Assembly (NCBI GenBank): GCA_019739215.1
Contig: JAHHDR010000002.1
Span: 124,001 to 188,000, forward strand
Source: Rhizobium sp.
Lineage (GTDB): Bacteria; Pseudomonadota; Alphaproteobacteria; Rhizobiales; Rhizobiaceae
Direction: 5' to 3'
DNA length: 64,000 nucleotides
The notes beneath the pieces are model-generated. The model searched no databases and was not told the DNA's origin. It saw only the letters and a program-made list of their open reading frames with translations. The position numbers and the translations under genes were made by a program. This document shows, piece after piece, positions 15,820 to 24,446 of this stretch (its first letter is position 1; each line of letters starts with the position of its first letter).

Positions 15820-18471
15820 GTGGGGGCAATGGTTAGACTTCTGGTACTTGCAATGGGGGCGTGTGCGCTGACGCTTCTGTGGCGCGTTCCGCACCTTTTC
15901 GGGTGGAGTGAGAATGCTGCGCTGGATTGGCTTGCGGCAACGCAGATGGGTGGCCCCACCCTTGCTGCGGCGCTGAGCATAACCGCTGCGGTTCGCAGTT
16001 CAGGTCGCGATCGGCTGGCGTGGGGTTTCATCAGCGCGGGCTCGCTGACCTACATTCTGGCGAATATCGCCTATATCGCTGCCGCGTCCGAAGGACAGAT
16101 TGCATTTCCGACCCCTATCGACACCGCTTTTTTCGTGATGGCCCTGCTCTTCGCGGTCGGGATTTTACTTTACGGCAGGGGACGCCACTCGGCGGCGGTC
16201 GACACCTACAACTTCATTTTGCTTTATGGCGCGACGATCGTCGGGACACTGTTTCTCCTGCATCACGAGATCAAGGCGTCGCGACTGAGTGAGTTTGGCA
16301 CCCTGGTTGCCTTTCTGTACCCTGCGCTGTGGTGCAGTATTGCCGCACTTGGCGCGATCGTCCTGGCGCTCCATCCGCGTGACAAGACTCGCCTGCCGAT
16401 GGCGCTCCTCACAGCCGCAGTCGCGTTCGAGGGCGGTGCGGATTTCATCTATGCAGTTCAGTTGATGAACAGCGCATACTCCGTCGGTGGCTGGCCGCAC
16501 ATCCTCTGGATGGTTTCGGCCGCACTGATAGCCTGGGCGGCGGCAGAGCACTGCCTCATCGCGCGATCGGCCGGTGCGAATGCGCACATGGATATTGGCG
16601 AGCGCCAGCGCACCTGGAGCCAGGCCCTGGCTCCAGCCGCAATCCTGTTTGTCATTCTCATCACTGGCAGCATTTCGGGCGCGTTCGGTCAGGGAATCTA
16701 TCAGTATTTCTCCGCGTCGCTGGCTGTCGTTCTTGCGACCGTCGTTGGGCTTCGAGAATACTGGATCGTCACGACGCGCAATCGGCTTGAGAGAATCGCC
16801 GACGAGCGGCTGTTGAGGCTCAGCGACAGCGAGATGCGGCTTACCTCGGTGCTTGAGTCGACCAGCGACAGCGTGCTGGTTCTTGATGCCCAATGGAGGG
16901 TTCGTTTTTTCAACACTCAAGCCTTGACCATGATCCCGGAGCTGGCCGATTTCGGCGTCGGCGCGGGTTTATGGGATGTGCTCCGGCCCGAGGAGCGCGA
17001 GACCTACGAGGCCGGCTATGAAAGTGTCCTGGAGACGGGCGAACCCCTGGAACTGGAGACTTTCAACGCATCGCGTCAAATGTGGATCGGTTTGCGCGCC
17101 TATTCGACCGGAAACGGTATTTCAGTCTTCTTCCGCGATATCTCGGAGCAAAGGCGTATCCGCGACGAGATCGTGCAACTGGCCCATCATGATTTCCTCA
17201 CCGGCCTCTACAGTCGGGTGATTTTCAGCCGGAAGCTGAGCGAGGCGATCGCTTCCAGTCGCATGACGGCTGTACTTCTCATCGACCTGGACTCGTTCAA
17301 GGAGATCAACGATACCCTGGGTCATGGGGTCGGCGACGCCGTGCTCATCGAGGTCGCGGAACGACTTCGCAGTTGCACCCCCAAAGACTGCCTGCTGGCG
17401 CGGCTCGGGGGCGACGAATTCGCGATCATTATGGATATTTGCGCGGTCTCGGATGTGGTCGATCTCGGAAACAGGATCACGCAATGCTTTGCGACCCCCT
17501 TCAGGCAATCCGATCAGTCCCTGACCGTCGGCGTGAGCATTGGTATTTCGTCGACCGCGACCATATCGTCGGGAAGCGACCTCTTCACCAAAGCCGACAT
17601 CGCTCTCTACGAGGCCAAGGCCAGGCGCGGCGGCAATGTCGTGGTCTTCGAACCAGCCATGGAAATTCGGCTCAGGGATCGGAAAAAGCTTCTGGAGGAC
17701 CTGTCCCGAGCGGTCGAAAACAATGAACTCGAACTTGCCTACCAGCCGCTTCTGGATACGTCGTCGAGCCGGACGGTCGGTTTCGAGGCGCTGTTGAGAT
17801 GGAGGCATCCCGTTCGCGGGCTTGTCAGCCCGGTCCAATTCATCGGACTGGCGGAAGAAAGCGGCTTGATCGGCGAGATCGGCGAATGGGCCTTGCGGGC
17901 GGCCTGTGCAGAAGCGACAAAATGGCCATCCGAACTGTCAATTTCGGTCAATCTGTCGACGCGACAGCTTGCCGATGAGGGGCTGGTGAACATGATCGTA
18001 TCAGCACTCATGGATACCGGGCTCGACCACCGGCGTCTGGAGCTTGAGGTGACCGAGTCCGCCTTGCTTCAGGAAGCGAACCTGCCGGTGCTCAAGTCGA
18101 TCCAGGACCTGGGCATCAGCCTGGCGCTGGACGATTTCGGGACCGGTTATTCATCGCTCAGCTATCTGCAGCGCTTCCAGTTCAACAAGCTGAAAATTGA
18201 TCGCTCCTTCATCATGGACGTGTCGGAGAACGGGAAAAGCAAGGCGATCGTTTCCGCGGTCGTGGAGCTCGCACGTATGCTCGGCATGAGCGTCACGGCA
18301 GAGGGCGTGGAGACGCAGGCCCAGTTCGATTGGGTCGCCAAATGCTGCGATCAGGTGCAGGGCTATTTCATCAGCAGGCCGATGTCGGCCAGCGATGCCG
18401 CCGCCTACCTGGTCAAGGAAGGTGAAGGCAATCGCTTCCTACGGCGGGGGCGAGCCCAGCTAGGCAGGTGA
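15820..18471 (+). CDS. Membrane-anchored PAS-GGDEF-EAL protein (cyclic di-GMP turnover)
   Basis: An 883-aa inner-membrane protein. The N-terminal about 320 residues hold some nine hydrophobic segments, with short loops, of the kind that form a sensory membrane domain. A PAS domain follows (VLESTSDSVLVLDAQWRVRF). The GGDEF domain keeps its active-site motif LARLGGDEFAII, so cyclase activity is possible. The EAL domain keeps its opening motif FEALLRW, the DDFGTGYSSLSYL loop and KIDRSF, all needed for c-di-GMP hydrolysis. Start GTG 15820 is 4 nt after GGAGG; ATG 15829 is an alternative. It may control motility or biofilm formation; target unknown. Confidence 0.93.
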   Translation: MGAMVRLLVLAMGACALTLLWRVPHLFGWSENAALDWLAATQMGGPTLAAALSITAAVRSSGRDRLAWGFISAGSLTYILANIAYIAAASEGQIAFPTPIDTAFFVMALLFAVGILLYGRGRHSAAVDTYNFILLYGATIVGTLFLLHHEIKASRLSEFGTLVAFLYPALWCSIAALGAIVLALHPRDKTRLPMALLTAAVAFEGGADFIYAVQLMNSAYSVGGWPHILWMVSAALIAWAAAEHCLIARSAGANAHMDIGERQRTWSQALAPAAILFVILITGSISGAFGQGIYQYFSASLAVVLATVVGLREYWIVTTRNRLERIADERLLRLSDSEMRLTSVLESTSDSVLVLDAQWRVRFFNTQALTMIPELADFGVGAGLWDVLRPEERETYEAGYESVLETGEPLELETFNASRQMWIGLRAYSTGNGISVFFRDISEQRRIRDEIVQLAHHDFLTGLYSRVIFSRKLSEAIASSRMTAVLLIDLDSFKEINDTLGHGVGDAVLIEVAERLRSCTPKDCLLARLGGDEFAIIMDICAVSDVVDLGNRITQCFATPFRQSDQSLTVGVSIGISSTATISSGSDLFTKADIALYEAKARRGGNVVVFEPAMEIRLRDRKKLLEDLSRAVENNELELAYQPLLDTSSSRTVGFEALLRWRHPVRGLVSPVQFIGLAEESGLIGEIGEWALRAACAEATKWPSELSISVNLSTRQLADEGLVNMIVSALMDTGLDHRRLELEVTESALLQEANLPVLKSIQDLGISLALDDFGTGYSSLSYLQRFQFNKLKIDRSFIMDVSENGKSKAIVSAVVELARMLGMSVTAEGVETQAQFDWVAKCCDQVQGYFISRPMSASDAAAYLVKEGEGNRFLRRGRAQLGR

Positions 18472-18756
18472 GGATATGCACTTGCGCCGGCGGAATTTGG
18501 TTTGCTTCGAGAACACTGCGACGGCAGGTCAGTTGGCTGCTGTCGCGTGGGAGCGTCTCGGAAGGACGGCGTGTATCTGCAAAGCAGTGCCAATTGCTTT
18601 TCGGCCGTTCGAACGACTTTGACTGGTTATGGCGCGAGGCGGAAATCATTTCCGCATATGGTTCAGCTGCCGTCGTGGCCTGAATGGTTCTCCTAGCCAA
18701 GACTGGTACCACTTGTGTCCAGCAAATCGCTCACTTGGACAAAGATGTAATCAATC

Positions 18757-20184
18757 ATGAGTTACGGTCTGTATATTGGAAGAAACCATGCCGGCTCCGG
18801 CCATGCCTGGCTGGCAGGCTATGGCGATGAGCCGTCGAGCCACTGGCTCGAGGTCGTACCCCGCAATACTCACGCCCCGGGAACCACGATCAGTGTCGGC
18901 GTGACCCCGCAGGCGCGGCTTCCCGGCGAGTTGAGTTCCATCCCACAGGTGCCCGAGACGGCACGCCATGTGCGGGTGAGTTACAGCCATTACCTCGGCG
19001 TTCCCGCACCGCTCACCAACGGCGGGCTGAACGAGTTTGGGGTGGCGGTACGAGACATCTGGTCACCGTCGCGAGCCGAATTGATCGACATGACCCCGGC
19101 CAACCAGAAAGGACCAAATTATTCCGATCTCTCCCGCATCGTTCTGGAGCGGGCCCGCACAGCGCGCGAGGGGGTGGACATCATCGCCGACCTCATCGCT
19201 GAACACGGATATTCCTGCTATGGAGGGAACTCGCATATCCTTGCTGATCCCGACGAGGCCTGGGTGGTCATCGAGTTCTCGGGTGGGCTCGGTCTATGGG
19301 TGGCGGAGCGGCTTGGCCCTGACAGCATCCGAGCTTCGCGGCCCGGCTACATGGGAGATATCCCTCAGGAGCCGAACGAGGATTTCCTGTTTCCCGACCA
19401 TTTCATCAGGACCGCCAGCGGCCTTGGTTGGTACGCGGAATCGAATGGCCTCTTCAATGTGAATGCCGTCTATGGCGACGGCAAGGGCCAATGGGCGGGC
19501 CAGGCCTGGATCGAGGAAGAGATGCGGTGCCGCGCTGCTCGGCCGCAGAAGATCGGGTTCGCTGACGTCGTATGGGCAATTGCCACGGAGAGGCTCACGG
19601 GGGACACGGCGGGCTATGGGCAGATCGTACCTTTGGTACATCCAAGCCACGATTCCCTGCGCGTCATGTGGCATGCCCCGGTTGGACCCGTCGCCGCCCC
19701 ATTGGTACCCGTCTTCATGGGCATGACCGATGTACCCGCCGAATATGCCATGCACCGTTATCTCACCGATTACGAGGCGTCGCGTTTTCAGGACATGCGA
19801 AAGGCGATTTCAAGTCCCGAGGCAGTCTCGCAGGTGCCGCAAGGTGTCGAAATTTCCCGCTCTGCCGTCCAGATATTCAGGCAGCTCATGCATGCGGCCT
19901 TCCAGGATGGAGGGGCAACACTGTTAAGCGTGAGCGATATCTGGCGCGCCTTTGAAGCTGATGTTGCGGCGGAGCTGCCAGCGGTTCTCCGAAGCGCGGA
20001 GATTTTGATCGAAGCAAACGAGGCCGATCTTGCCGCAAGGCTGCTGACAGACTTTAGCCACACTCGACTTCGATCGACGCTGACCATGGCGGAGCCGATG
20101 CTGCGGGCGCTCGAGGTGAAGCTGACGGCACTTAGCCGGTTGAACATGACGACCTCACACACTGCCCCGGGACAAATCTGGTGA
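18757..20184 (+). CDS. C69-family (dipeptidase)-like Ntn hydrolase with N-terminal Ser
   Basis: A 475-aa protein resembling peptidase family C69 dipeptidases and secernins in size and in several blocks: GGLNEFGVAVRDIWSPSR, YGGNSHILADPDEAWVVIEF and SGGLGLWVAERLG. In C69 the nucleophile is an N-terminal Cys, typically followed by a stretch that ends near a Gly-Ser/Ala turn. Here the N-terminus reads M-S-Y-G-L-Y-I-G-R-N, so Ser2 would take that place after Met removal. An in-frame stop at 18748-18750 fixes the ATG at 18757. Possible functions are a serine-type amidohydrolase or a non-catalytic relative. Gap of 285 nt before it is empty. Confidence 0.75.
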   Translation: MSYGLYIGRNHAGSGHAWLAGYGDEPSSHWLEVVPRNTHAPGTTISVGVTPQARLPGELSSIPQVPETARHVRVSYSHYLGVPAPLTNGGLNEFGVAVRDIWSPSRAELIDMTPANQKGPNYSDLSRIVLERARTAREGVDIIADLIAEHGYSCYGGNSHILADPDEAWVVIEFSGGLGLWVAERLGPDSIRASRPGYMGDIPQEPNEDFLFPDHFIRTASGLGWYAESNGLFNVNAVYGDGKGQWAGQAWIEEEMRCRAARPQKIGFADVVWAIATERLTGDTAGYGQIVPLVHPSHDSLRVMWHAPVGPVAAPLVPVFMGMTDVPAEYAMHRYLTDYEASRFQDMRKAISSPEAVSQVPQGVEISRSAVQIFRQLMHAAFQDGGATLLSVSDIWRAFEADVAAELPAVLRSAEILIEANEADLAARLLTDFSHTRLRSTLTMAEPMLRALEVKLTALSRLNMTTSHTAPGQIW

Positions 20185-20346
20185 AGGAGGCCGGGAGAGT
20201 GATGCACCGCGTGTCGTAAGGGCATGCCCTTTTCTTGTTCGTTGCGGTGTTCGCCACGAAGTCAGGTCGAGATTTTGCGCGACGGCGACCACCGACTGCC
20301 GCCGATGCCGACGCCTGCCGGGAAACAGATAACTCCGTCCTGCTCT

Positions 20347-20493
20347 CTCCACTCTCAGTCTGACGAGGTCACAGGCGCGAAGTTTGCTATCGATTGCGAG
20401 ATTGAACAGGGCCAGTTCACGCGTTGCGCCGACATCATCCCGCAATCCAATCCATCGGTGCTGATCAAACGGGCGCACGTTGCAGTGGCCCAA
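20347..20493 (-). pseudogene. Remnant of a tyrosine recombinase (integrase) gene
   Basis: The minus-strand reading here gives ATRELALFNLAIDSKLRACD then LVRLRVE, a highly typical block of a family of alphaproteobacterial phage-integrase-like recombinases (the usual form is RDLALFNLAIDSKLRGCDL followed by a DxC or DDV strand). After LRVE the match stops, and no catalytic Arg-His-Arg-Tyr set is seen, so only a middle fragment is left. It lies next to two other truncated genes at 20506 and 21150. The frame before and after shows no start codon of its own. The fragment marks a past mobile-element insertion or recombination. Confidence 0.6.
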
Positions 20494-20505
20494 GTCTCTA
20501 CTCGG

Positions 20506-21105
20506 TTAAATCTCTGGCAGACCTGAATGCCTCGCTGTAACCTGTCCGTTTCGAACGGCAATCACTTCTCCCTGTGACAAGGCCTGCCAAGGGTCATCCG
20601 TCAGCGGAATGCTTGCCGTCAAGGTGATGAATTGGTCGTCGTTGACGACAGTAACACCGCTGGCGTCGAACCCTATGCCGTTGCGTCCGCAGTGCCGTTC
20701 CAGAAAGACGAGCCCAGGCGGAATGGCCTTGCCGGAGGGCTGCTGCTTTCGGCGATCCCCATGAGCAAATAGCGTGTCGCCATCGGAATAGAGAAAGTTC
20801 GCGGGACCCAGGGTGCGTAACTCCGCGGCAAATTCTACGACAACGGACAGCCGATGTTCCAGCGGCGGAATTGCGTTCCCTGTCCGCCAAACTTTCAACA
20901 TGCGCTCGAGAAGGGCGCAAAAGGCGTGTTCGGAATCTGTCTCGCCAACCGGGCAATAATGGCCGAGGCCAAGTTGCAGTGAACGATGGATGTCCGGCAG
21001 CCACCCATTGTGTGCGAACATGTGCACGCGACCCGCCAGCTCGCGAATAAAGGGCCTACTTCCAAGTATGATGGGCGCTGACAGGTTTTGTGTCGTTGAT
21101 TGATG
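20506..21105 (-). pseudogene. 5'-truncated class II glutamine amidotransferase
   Basis: About 200 codons remain. Reading from a stop codon at 21106-21108, the frame gives SAPIILGSRPFIRELAGRVH then MFAHNGWLPD and VGETDSEHAFCALLERM, the blocks that correspond to the PFVHGRWSFMHNG and TTDSELIFLLAL regions of the intact relative at 3599-4420. The N-terminal part with the catalytic Cys2 (roughly the first 85 residues of the intact protein) is gone. A GTG at 21027 could start a 173-aa fragment but it cannot be an enzyme of this class. The C-terminus ends normally. Confidence 0.75.
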
Positions 21106-21149
21106 TCAAGTTGAGCTGGACCAATATGGCCCAAACCCGGCGATATCGG

Positions 21150-21428
21150 TCATCCGACGTCTTTCCGCGTTGCCAGGAACTCCCGCGAGGCCAATTCCTT
21201 CGCATCGATCGCCAATACGACCGCATCGAGGATCGTATTGAGTTCGACAGCGAGATCAGGATTCCGGCGGTAGCGAACCCATTGTGCGTCGCGACGGTCG
21301 GTCACGATCCCTGCGGTCTTCAACACAGCCATATGGCGCGACATGCGAGACTGGGACGCCCCGAGAAGCTGCATCAGATCGCAGATGCAATGTTCCTTGC
21401 CGTCAGGTTCCTTCCCACCAGGTGCCCG
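21150..21428 (-). pseudogene. 5'-truncated ArsR/SmtB-family regulator
   Basis: The frame after a stop at 21429-21431 gives KEHCICDLMQLLGASQSRMS then RHMAVLKTAGIVTDRRDAQW and VRYRR, the metal-sensing ArsR signature (compare ELCVCDL) followed by the recognition helix and the beta-wing. The first helices of the domain are missing and no ATG, GTG or TTG lies before the ATG at 21374, which falls inside the helix. The fragment is 93 codons. It is immediately 3' of the alpha/beta hydrolase gene (8 nt apart), so it may be the scar of an insertion or deletion event. Confidence 0.7.
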
Positions 21429-21438
21429 TCAAAATCCC

Positions 21439-22257
21439 TCACACATACCGCCGCAGAATCCCCTCGAGATACCCGTTCAGCCGCTCATGCGCATGGCCGT
21501 ACCATGAGCCGTGGCCCATCCCCTCCAGCAGGTGGAATTCGGCGCCGGGGATGAGTGCGGCCAGTTCCTCGCCGTCCTGCGGCGGGGCCTGGACGTCCTC
21601 GGCGAAGGAGACGACGTGGACGGGAACCCGCACCGATGGCAGGCGGTCGCGCTGGTCGAAGCGGAGCGAGGCATCCCATTGCGAAACGAGTGAATCCTCG
21701 TTTTCGCCCGACTCCATCCATTCCAGCATCAGCGCCCGGAGCTTCGGCCAGAGATCCCGGTCGCCGAGCGCGCGGGCGGGATAGAGCATCGCGGCATAAT
21801 GGGCCACGCCCATCATGCCGTCGAGATTGCCGCCCCGCCTGCGGAATTCGATCTCCGCCTCCTGGTAATCCCAGCCCCAGCCGGTGCTCCAGGCGCCGCT
21901 GCCCATGACGATGGCCGCGCGCACGAGATGCGGGTGATCGATCGCCAGCTGCTGGACGACGGCCGAGCCGAGCGACGAGCCGATGAAGAAGACGGGGCCG
22001 TCGCAGACCCCGGCGACCAGTTCGGCGAGGTCGTCGGAGAAGTCGGAGATCGGCCAGGGCAGGGGAACGTTGCAGGTCGTGTCGCCGATGCCGCGGTTGT
22101 CGAACACCGTGCTGCGGAATGCGGGATCGAAATGCGGGGTCTGGAAGCGCTGCCAGTCCCGCCCCATCGTTCCGCCGCCGCCGACCCAGACGATGTCGGG
22201 TCCGGAACCGCTGCGGGCATAGGCGATGGCGGAATGTTTGCCGGTGAATGTGGGCAT
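21439..22257 (-). CDS. Alpha/beta hydrolase
   Basis: A 272-aa alpha/beta-fold hydrolase. The oxyanion region DIVWVGGGGTMGRDWQRF, the FDNRGIGDT strand-turn, the nucleophile elbow FFIGSSLGSAV with Ser in GSSLG, the acid near VHVVSFAEDVQAPP and the His in LLEGMGHGSWYGH make up the catalytic set. Such enzymes cleave esters, lactones or C-C bonds; the substrate is not clear. ATG 22257; a GntR-like palindrome is 46 nt upstream. Downstream neighbours on the same strand are broken genes, so it probably is a stand-alone gene. Confidence 0.9.
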   Translation of the reverse strand: MPTFTGKHSAIAYARSGSGPDIVWVGGGGTMGRDWQRFQTPHFDPAFRSTVFDNRGIGDTTCNVPLPWPISDFSDDLAELVAGVCDGPVFFIGSSLGSAVVQQLAIDHPHLVRAAIVMGSGAWSTGWGWDYQEAEIEFRRRGGNLDGMMGVAHYAAMLYPARALGDRDLWPKLRALMLEWMESGENEDSLVSQWDASLRFDQRDRLPSVRVPVHVVSFAEDVQAPPQDGEELAALIPGAEFHLLEGMGHGSWYGHAHERLNGYLEGILRRYV

Positions 22258-22302
22258 GGCTGGCTCCGTTTCGTGCGGTGTGACAGCAGCCTAGATGGTA
22301 AT

Positions 22303-22316
22303 TATATGATCGTATA
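22303..22316 (-). promoter_or_regulatory. Imperfect palindrome before the hydrolase gene
   Basis: Positions 22303-22316 read TATATGATCGTATA, a nearly symmetric site centred about 50 bp before the hydrolase ATG. The form resembles operators of GntR/FadR-type regulators (TATA..GATC..TATA). No regulator of that family lies in the window. Binding is inference. Confidence 0.4.
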
Positions 22317-22408
22317 GCAATATGTTTTGGAGGTTGTGAGGTTGCAGCGAATTTACCCCTCACCAAGTTCGTCCAGCCGATCGCCTTCGGCTCTCGGGGA
22401 CGAGCTAT

Positions 22409-22429
22409 CCTCTCCCCTTGTGGGAGAGG
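22409..22429. repeat. GC-rich hairpin repeat, CCTCTCCC...GGGAGAGG type
   Basis: CCTCTCCC (22409-22416) and GGGAGAGG (22422-22429) form a perfect 8-bp stem around CTTGT. The same TTGT/ACAA-centred hairpin occurs twice between ugpA and ugpB (34345-34365 and 34452-34471), so it is a dispersed intergenic repeat, of a kind often seen in rhizobial intergenic DNA. Confidence 0.6.
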
Positions 22430-22560
22430 GTGCGGAACGGTTCGCGCAGCGAAGAAATCGATCCGGTGGATCGATTGCAGTGACAAACGAGGCCGGGTGA
22501 ACGGAGTGAACCCATGGCCGAAGGTGGTGAGGGGTATTGCCCGGCCTTGCCGGCTGCTCA

Positions 22561-22778
22561 CGCGTGCGCCTTCGCGCGGTCCGCGCTCAGGCCTTCGTTC
22601 GCTGAAATCGATTTCGTCGATTTCTGGCCTGCGGCCATCGCTCCGAAGCGCTCAAATCAACTTCATTGATTTGCCGGCTGCGCCGGACGCTACGCGTGCG
22701 CCTTCGCGCGGCCCGCGCTCAGGCCTGCTCCGCTCAAATCAACTTCATTGATTTGCCGGCTATCGCCGGACGCTACGC
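22561..22778. repeat. Direct-repeat cluster at the 3' end of prfC
   Basis: Two units recur. A 33-nt unit (22561-22593 and 22693-22725) reads CGCGTGCGCCTTCGCGCGG followed by the rest, with one mismatch (T/C). A 31-nt unit (22649-22679 and 22731-22761) is identical in both copies and is itself palindromic: AAATCAA...TTGATTT. The 31-nt copies are 82 nt apart. The right copy runs through GCCGGACGCTACGC and reaches into the last codons of prfC, including its stop. No ORF lies in this region. Confidence 0.65.
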
Positions 22779-24356
22779 AGCCTTGGCAACCTGGTATTCT
22801 TTTATCCCCACCATCCGGATCGCGGGATAGCGCTCGGACTCGTAGCGCAGCGAGAAGCTGTCCTGGGCGAGGAAGACCGGGTCGCCGTCGAGGTCGCGGG
22901 CGATGTCGCCGCGGCGCGCGGTGACGAACTTGTCGAGGTCGGCGGGGCTGTCGGCCGATATCCAGCGGCAGACCGAGAAGCGCGACTGTTCGAAGCTGAC
23001 CGGCAGGGTATATTCCGACGACAGCCGCTCCTTGAGCACGTCGAGCTGCAGCGCGCCGACGACGCCGACAATGGCGGGCGAGCCGTCTTCCGGCAGGAAG
23101 AGCTGGACGACGCCTTCCTCGGCCATCTGCTGCAGGGCTTCCTTGAGCTTCTTGGCCTTCATCGCATCCTCGAGGCGGACGCGGCGCAGGATTTCCGGCG
23201 CGAAATTGGGCACGCCCTGGAAGACGAGCTGCTCGCCCTCGGTCAGCGTGTCGCCGATCCGGAGCGTGCCGTGGTTGGGGATGCCGACCACGTCGCCGGC
23301 ATAGGCGGTGTCGGCGAGCTGGCGCTGCGAGGCGAAGAAGAATTGCGGCGCTGTCAGCCCGAGCAGCTTGCCGGTGCGGGCGAGCCGGGCCTTCATGCCG
23401 CGCTCGAGCTTGCCCGAGCAGACGCGGGCAAAGGCGATGCGGTCGCGATGGTTGGGGTCCATGTTGGCCTGGATCTTGAAGACGAAGGCCGTCATCCTGT
23501 TCTCGCCGGCATGCACGGTCCTGGTGTCGGCCACCTGGTCGCGCGGCGGAGGCGCGATGTCGCCGAGCGCGTTGATCAGGTCGCGGACGCCGAAATTCCG
23601 CAGCGCCGAGCCCCAGAAGACCGGGGTCATGTGGCCTTCGAGGAAGGCGTCGACATCGAAGGGCCTGCAGGCCTCGCGCGCCAGGCTGACCTCGTCGATG
23701 AAGGCTTCCTGCTCGTTCTGCGGCAGGCGGCTGGCGACCGCCTCGGGGCCGTTGACCTTCTTGGTGTGCTCCTCGGTGTCGGAGCCGCGGACCTCGTTGG
23801 TGGCCAGGTGATAGCTGCCGCAGAAGGTCTTGGACCGGCCGATCGGCCAGGTGAGCGGGGCGGTGTCGAGCGCCAGCTTCTCCTCGACCTCGTCGAGGAT
23901 CTCGAACGGATCGCGGCTCTCGCGGTCCATCTTGTTGATGAAGGTGATGATCGGGATGTTGCGCAGGCGGCAGACCTCGAACAGCTTCAGCGTGCGCGGT
24001 TCGATGCCCTTGGCCGCGTCGATGACCATCACGGCGGCGTCGACGGCGGTCAGCGTGCGGTAGGTGTCGTCGGCGAAGTCCTCGTGGCCGGGCGTGTCGA
24101 GGATGTTGAAGACATTGCCGCCATATTCGAAGGTCATGACCGAGGTGACGACCGAGATGCCGCGCTCGCGCTCGATCTTCATCCAGTCCGAGCGGGTCTG
24201 GATGCGGTCCTTCTTGGCCTTGACCTCGCCGGCGAGCTGGATGGCGCCGCCGAACAGCAGCAGCTTCTCCGTCAGCGTGGTCTTGCCCGCGTCCGGATGG
24301 GCGATAATAGCAAAGGTGCGGCGGCGAGCGATCGCCTCGGCCAGTTCGTCCGTCAT
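22773..24356 (-). CDS. prfC: Peptide chain release factor 3 (RF3)
   Basis: A 527-aa translational GTPase that removes RF1/RF2 from the ribosome after termination. The G domain shows AIIAHPDAGKTTLTEKLLLF (G1), a GISVVTSVMTFEY switch I, DTPGHEDFADDTYR (G3) and ITFINKMDRESRDP (G4). The total length fits RF3. ATG 24356 is chosen with AGGA 10-13 nt upstream; the open frame extends to 24500 without family match. The last codons and stop overlap a repeat unit (22731-22778). The gene is divergent from dut, only 90 nt apart, so they share a short promoter region. Confidence 0.95.
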   Translation of the reverse strand: MTDELAEAIARRRTFAIIAHPDAGKTTLTEKLLLFGGAIQLAGEVKAKKDRIQTRSDWMKIERERGISVVTSVMTFEYGGNVFNILDTPGHEDFADDTYRTLTAVDAAVMVIDAAKGIEPRTLKLFEVCRLRNIPIITFINKMDRESRDPFEILDEVEEKLALDTAPLTWPIGRSKTFCGSYHLATNEVRGSDTEEHTKKVNGPEAVASRLPQNEQEAFIDEVSLAREACRPFDVDAFLEGHMTPVFWGSALRNFGVRDLINALGDIAPPPRDQVADTRTVHAGENRMTAFVFKIQANMDPNHRDRIAFARVCSGKLERGMKARLARTGKLLGLTAPQFFFASQRQLADTAYAGDVVGIPNHGTLRIGDTLTEGEQLVFQGVPNFAPEILRRVRLEDAMKAKKLKEALQQMAEEGVVQLFLPEDGSPAIVGVVGALQLDVLKERLSSEYTLPVSFEQSRFSVCRWISADSPADLDKFVTARRGDIARDLDGDPVFLAQDSFSLRYESERYPAIRMVGIKEYQVAKAA

Positions 24357-24446
24357 CGATGAAAATCCTGTTGGTTGCCGGTTCTCTAGCGATTTGGGGC
24401 GCCGAATGCAATTGACCCGGGCCGGATGGCGGGCGAGAAAGCCGGC

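Noticed and set aside
15524..15829. A minus-strand gene in the kinase/GGDEF-EAL gap
   Set aside because: The 101-codon frame has no family resemblance and overlaps the start of the GGDEF-EAL gene.
21439..22561. A second long minus-strand frame over the hydrolase gene
   Set aside because: It is the +1 shadow of the alpha/beta hydrolase with Arg/Pro-rich composition.
22561..22778. A CRISPR array
   Set aside because: There are only two copies of each repeat, the copies are unequal in spacing of units, and there are no cas genes.
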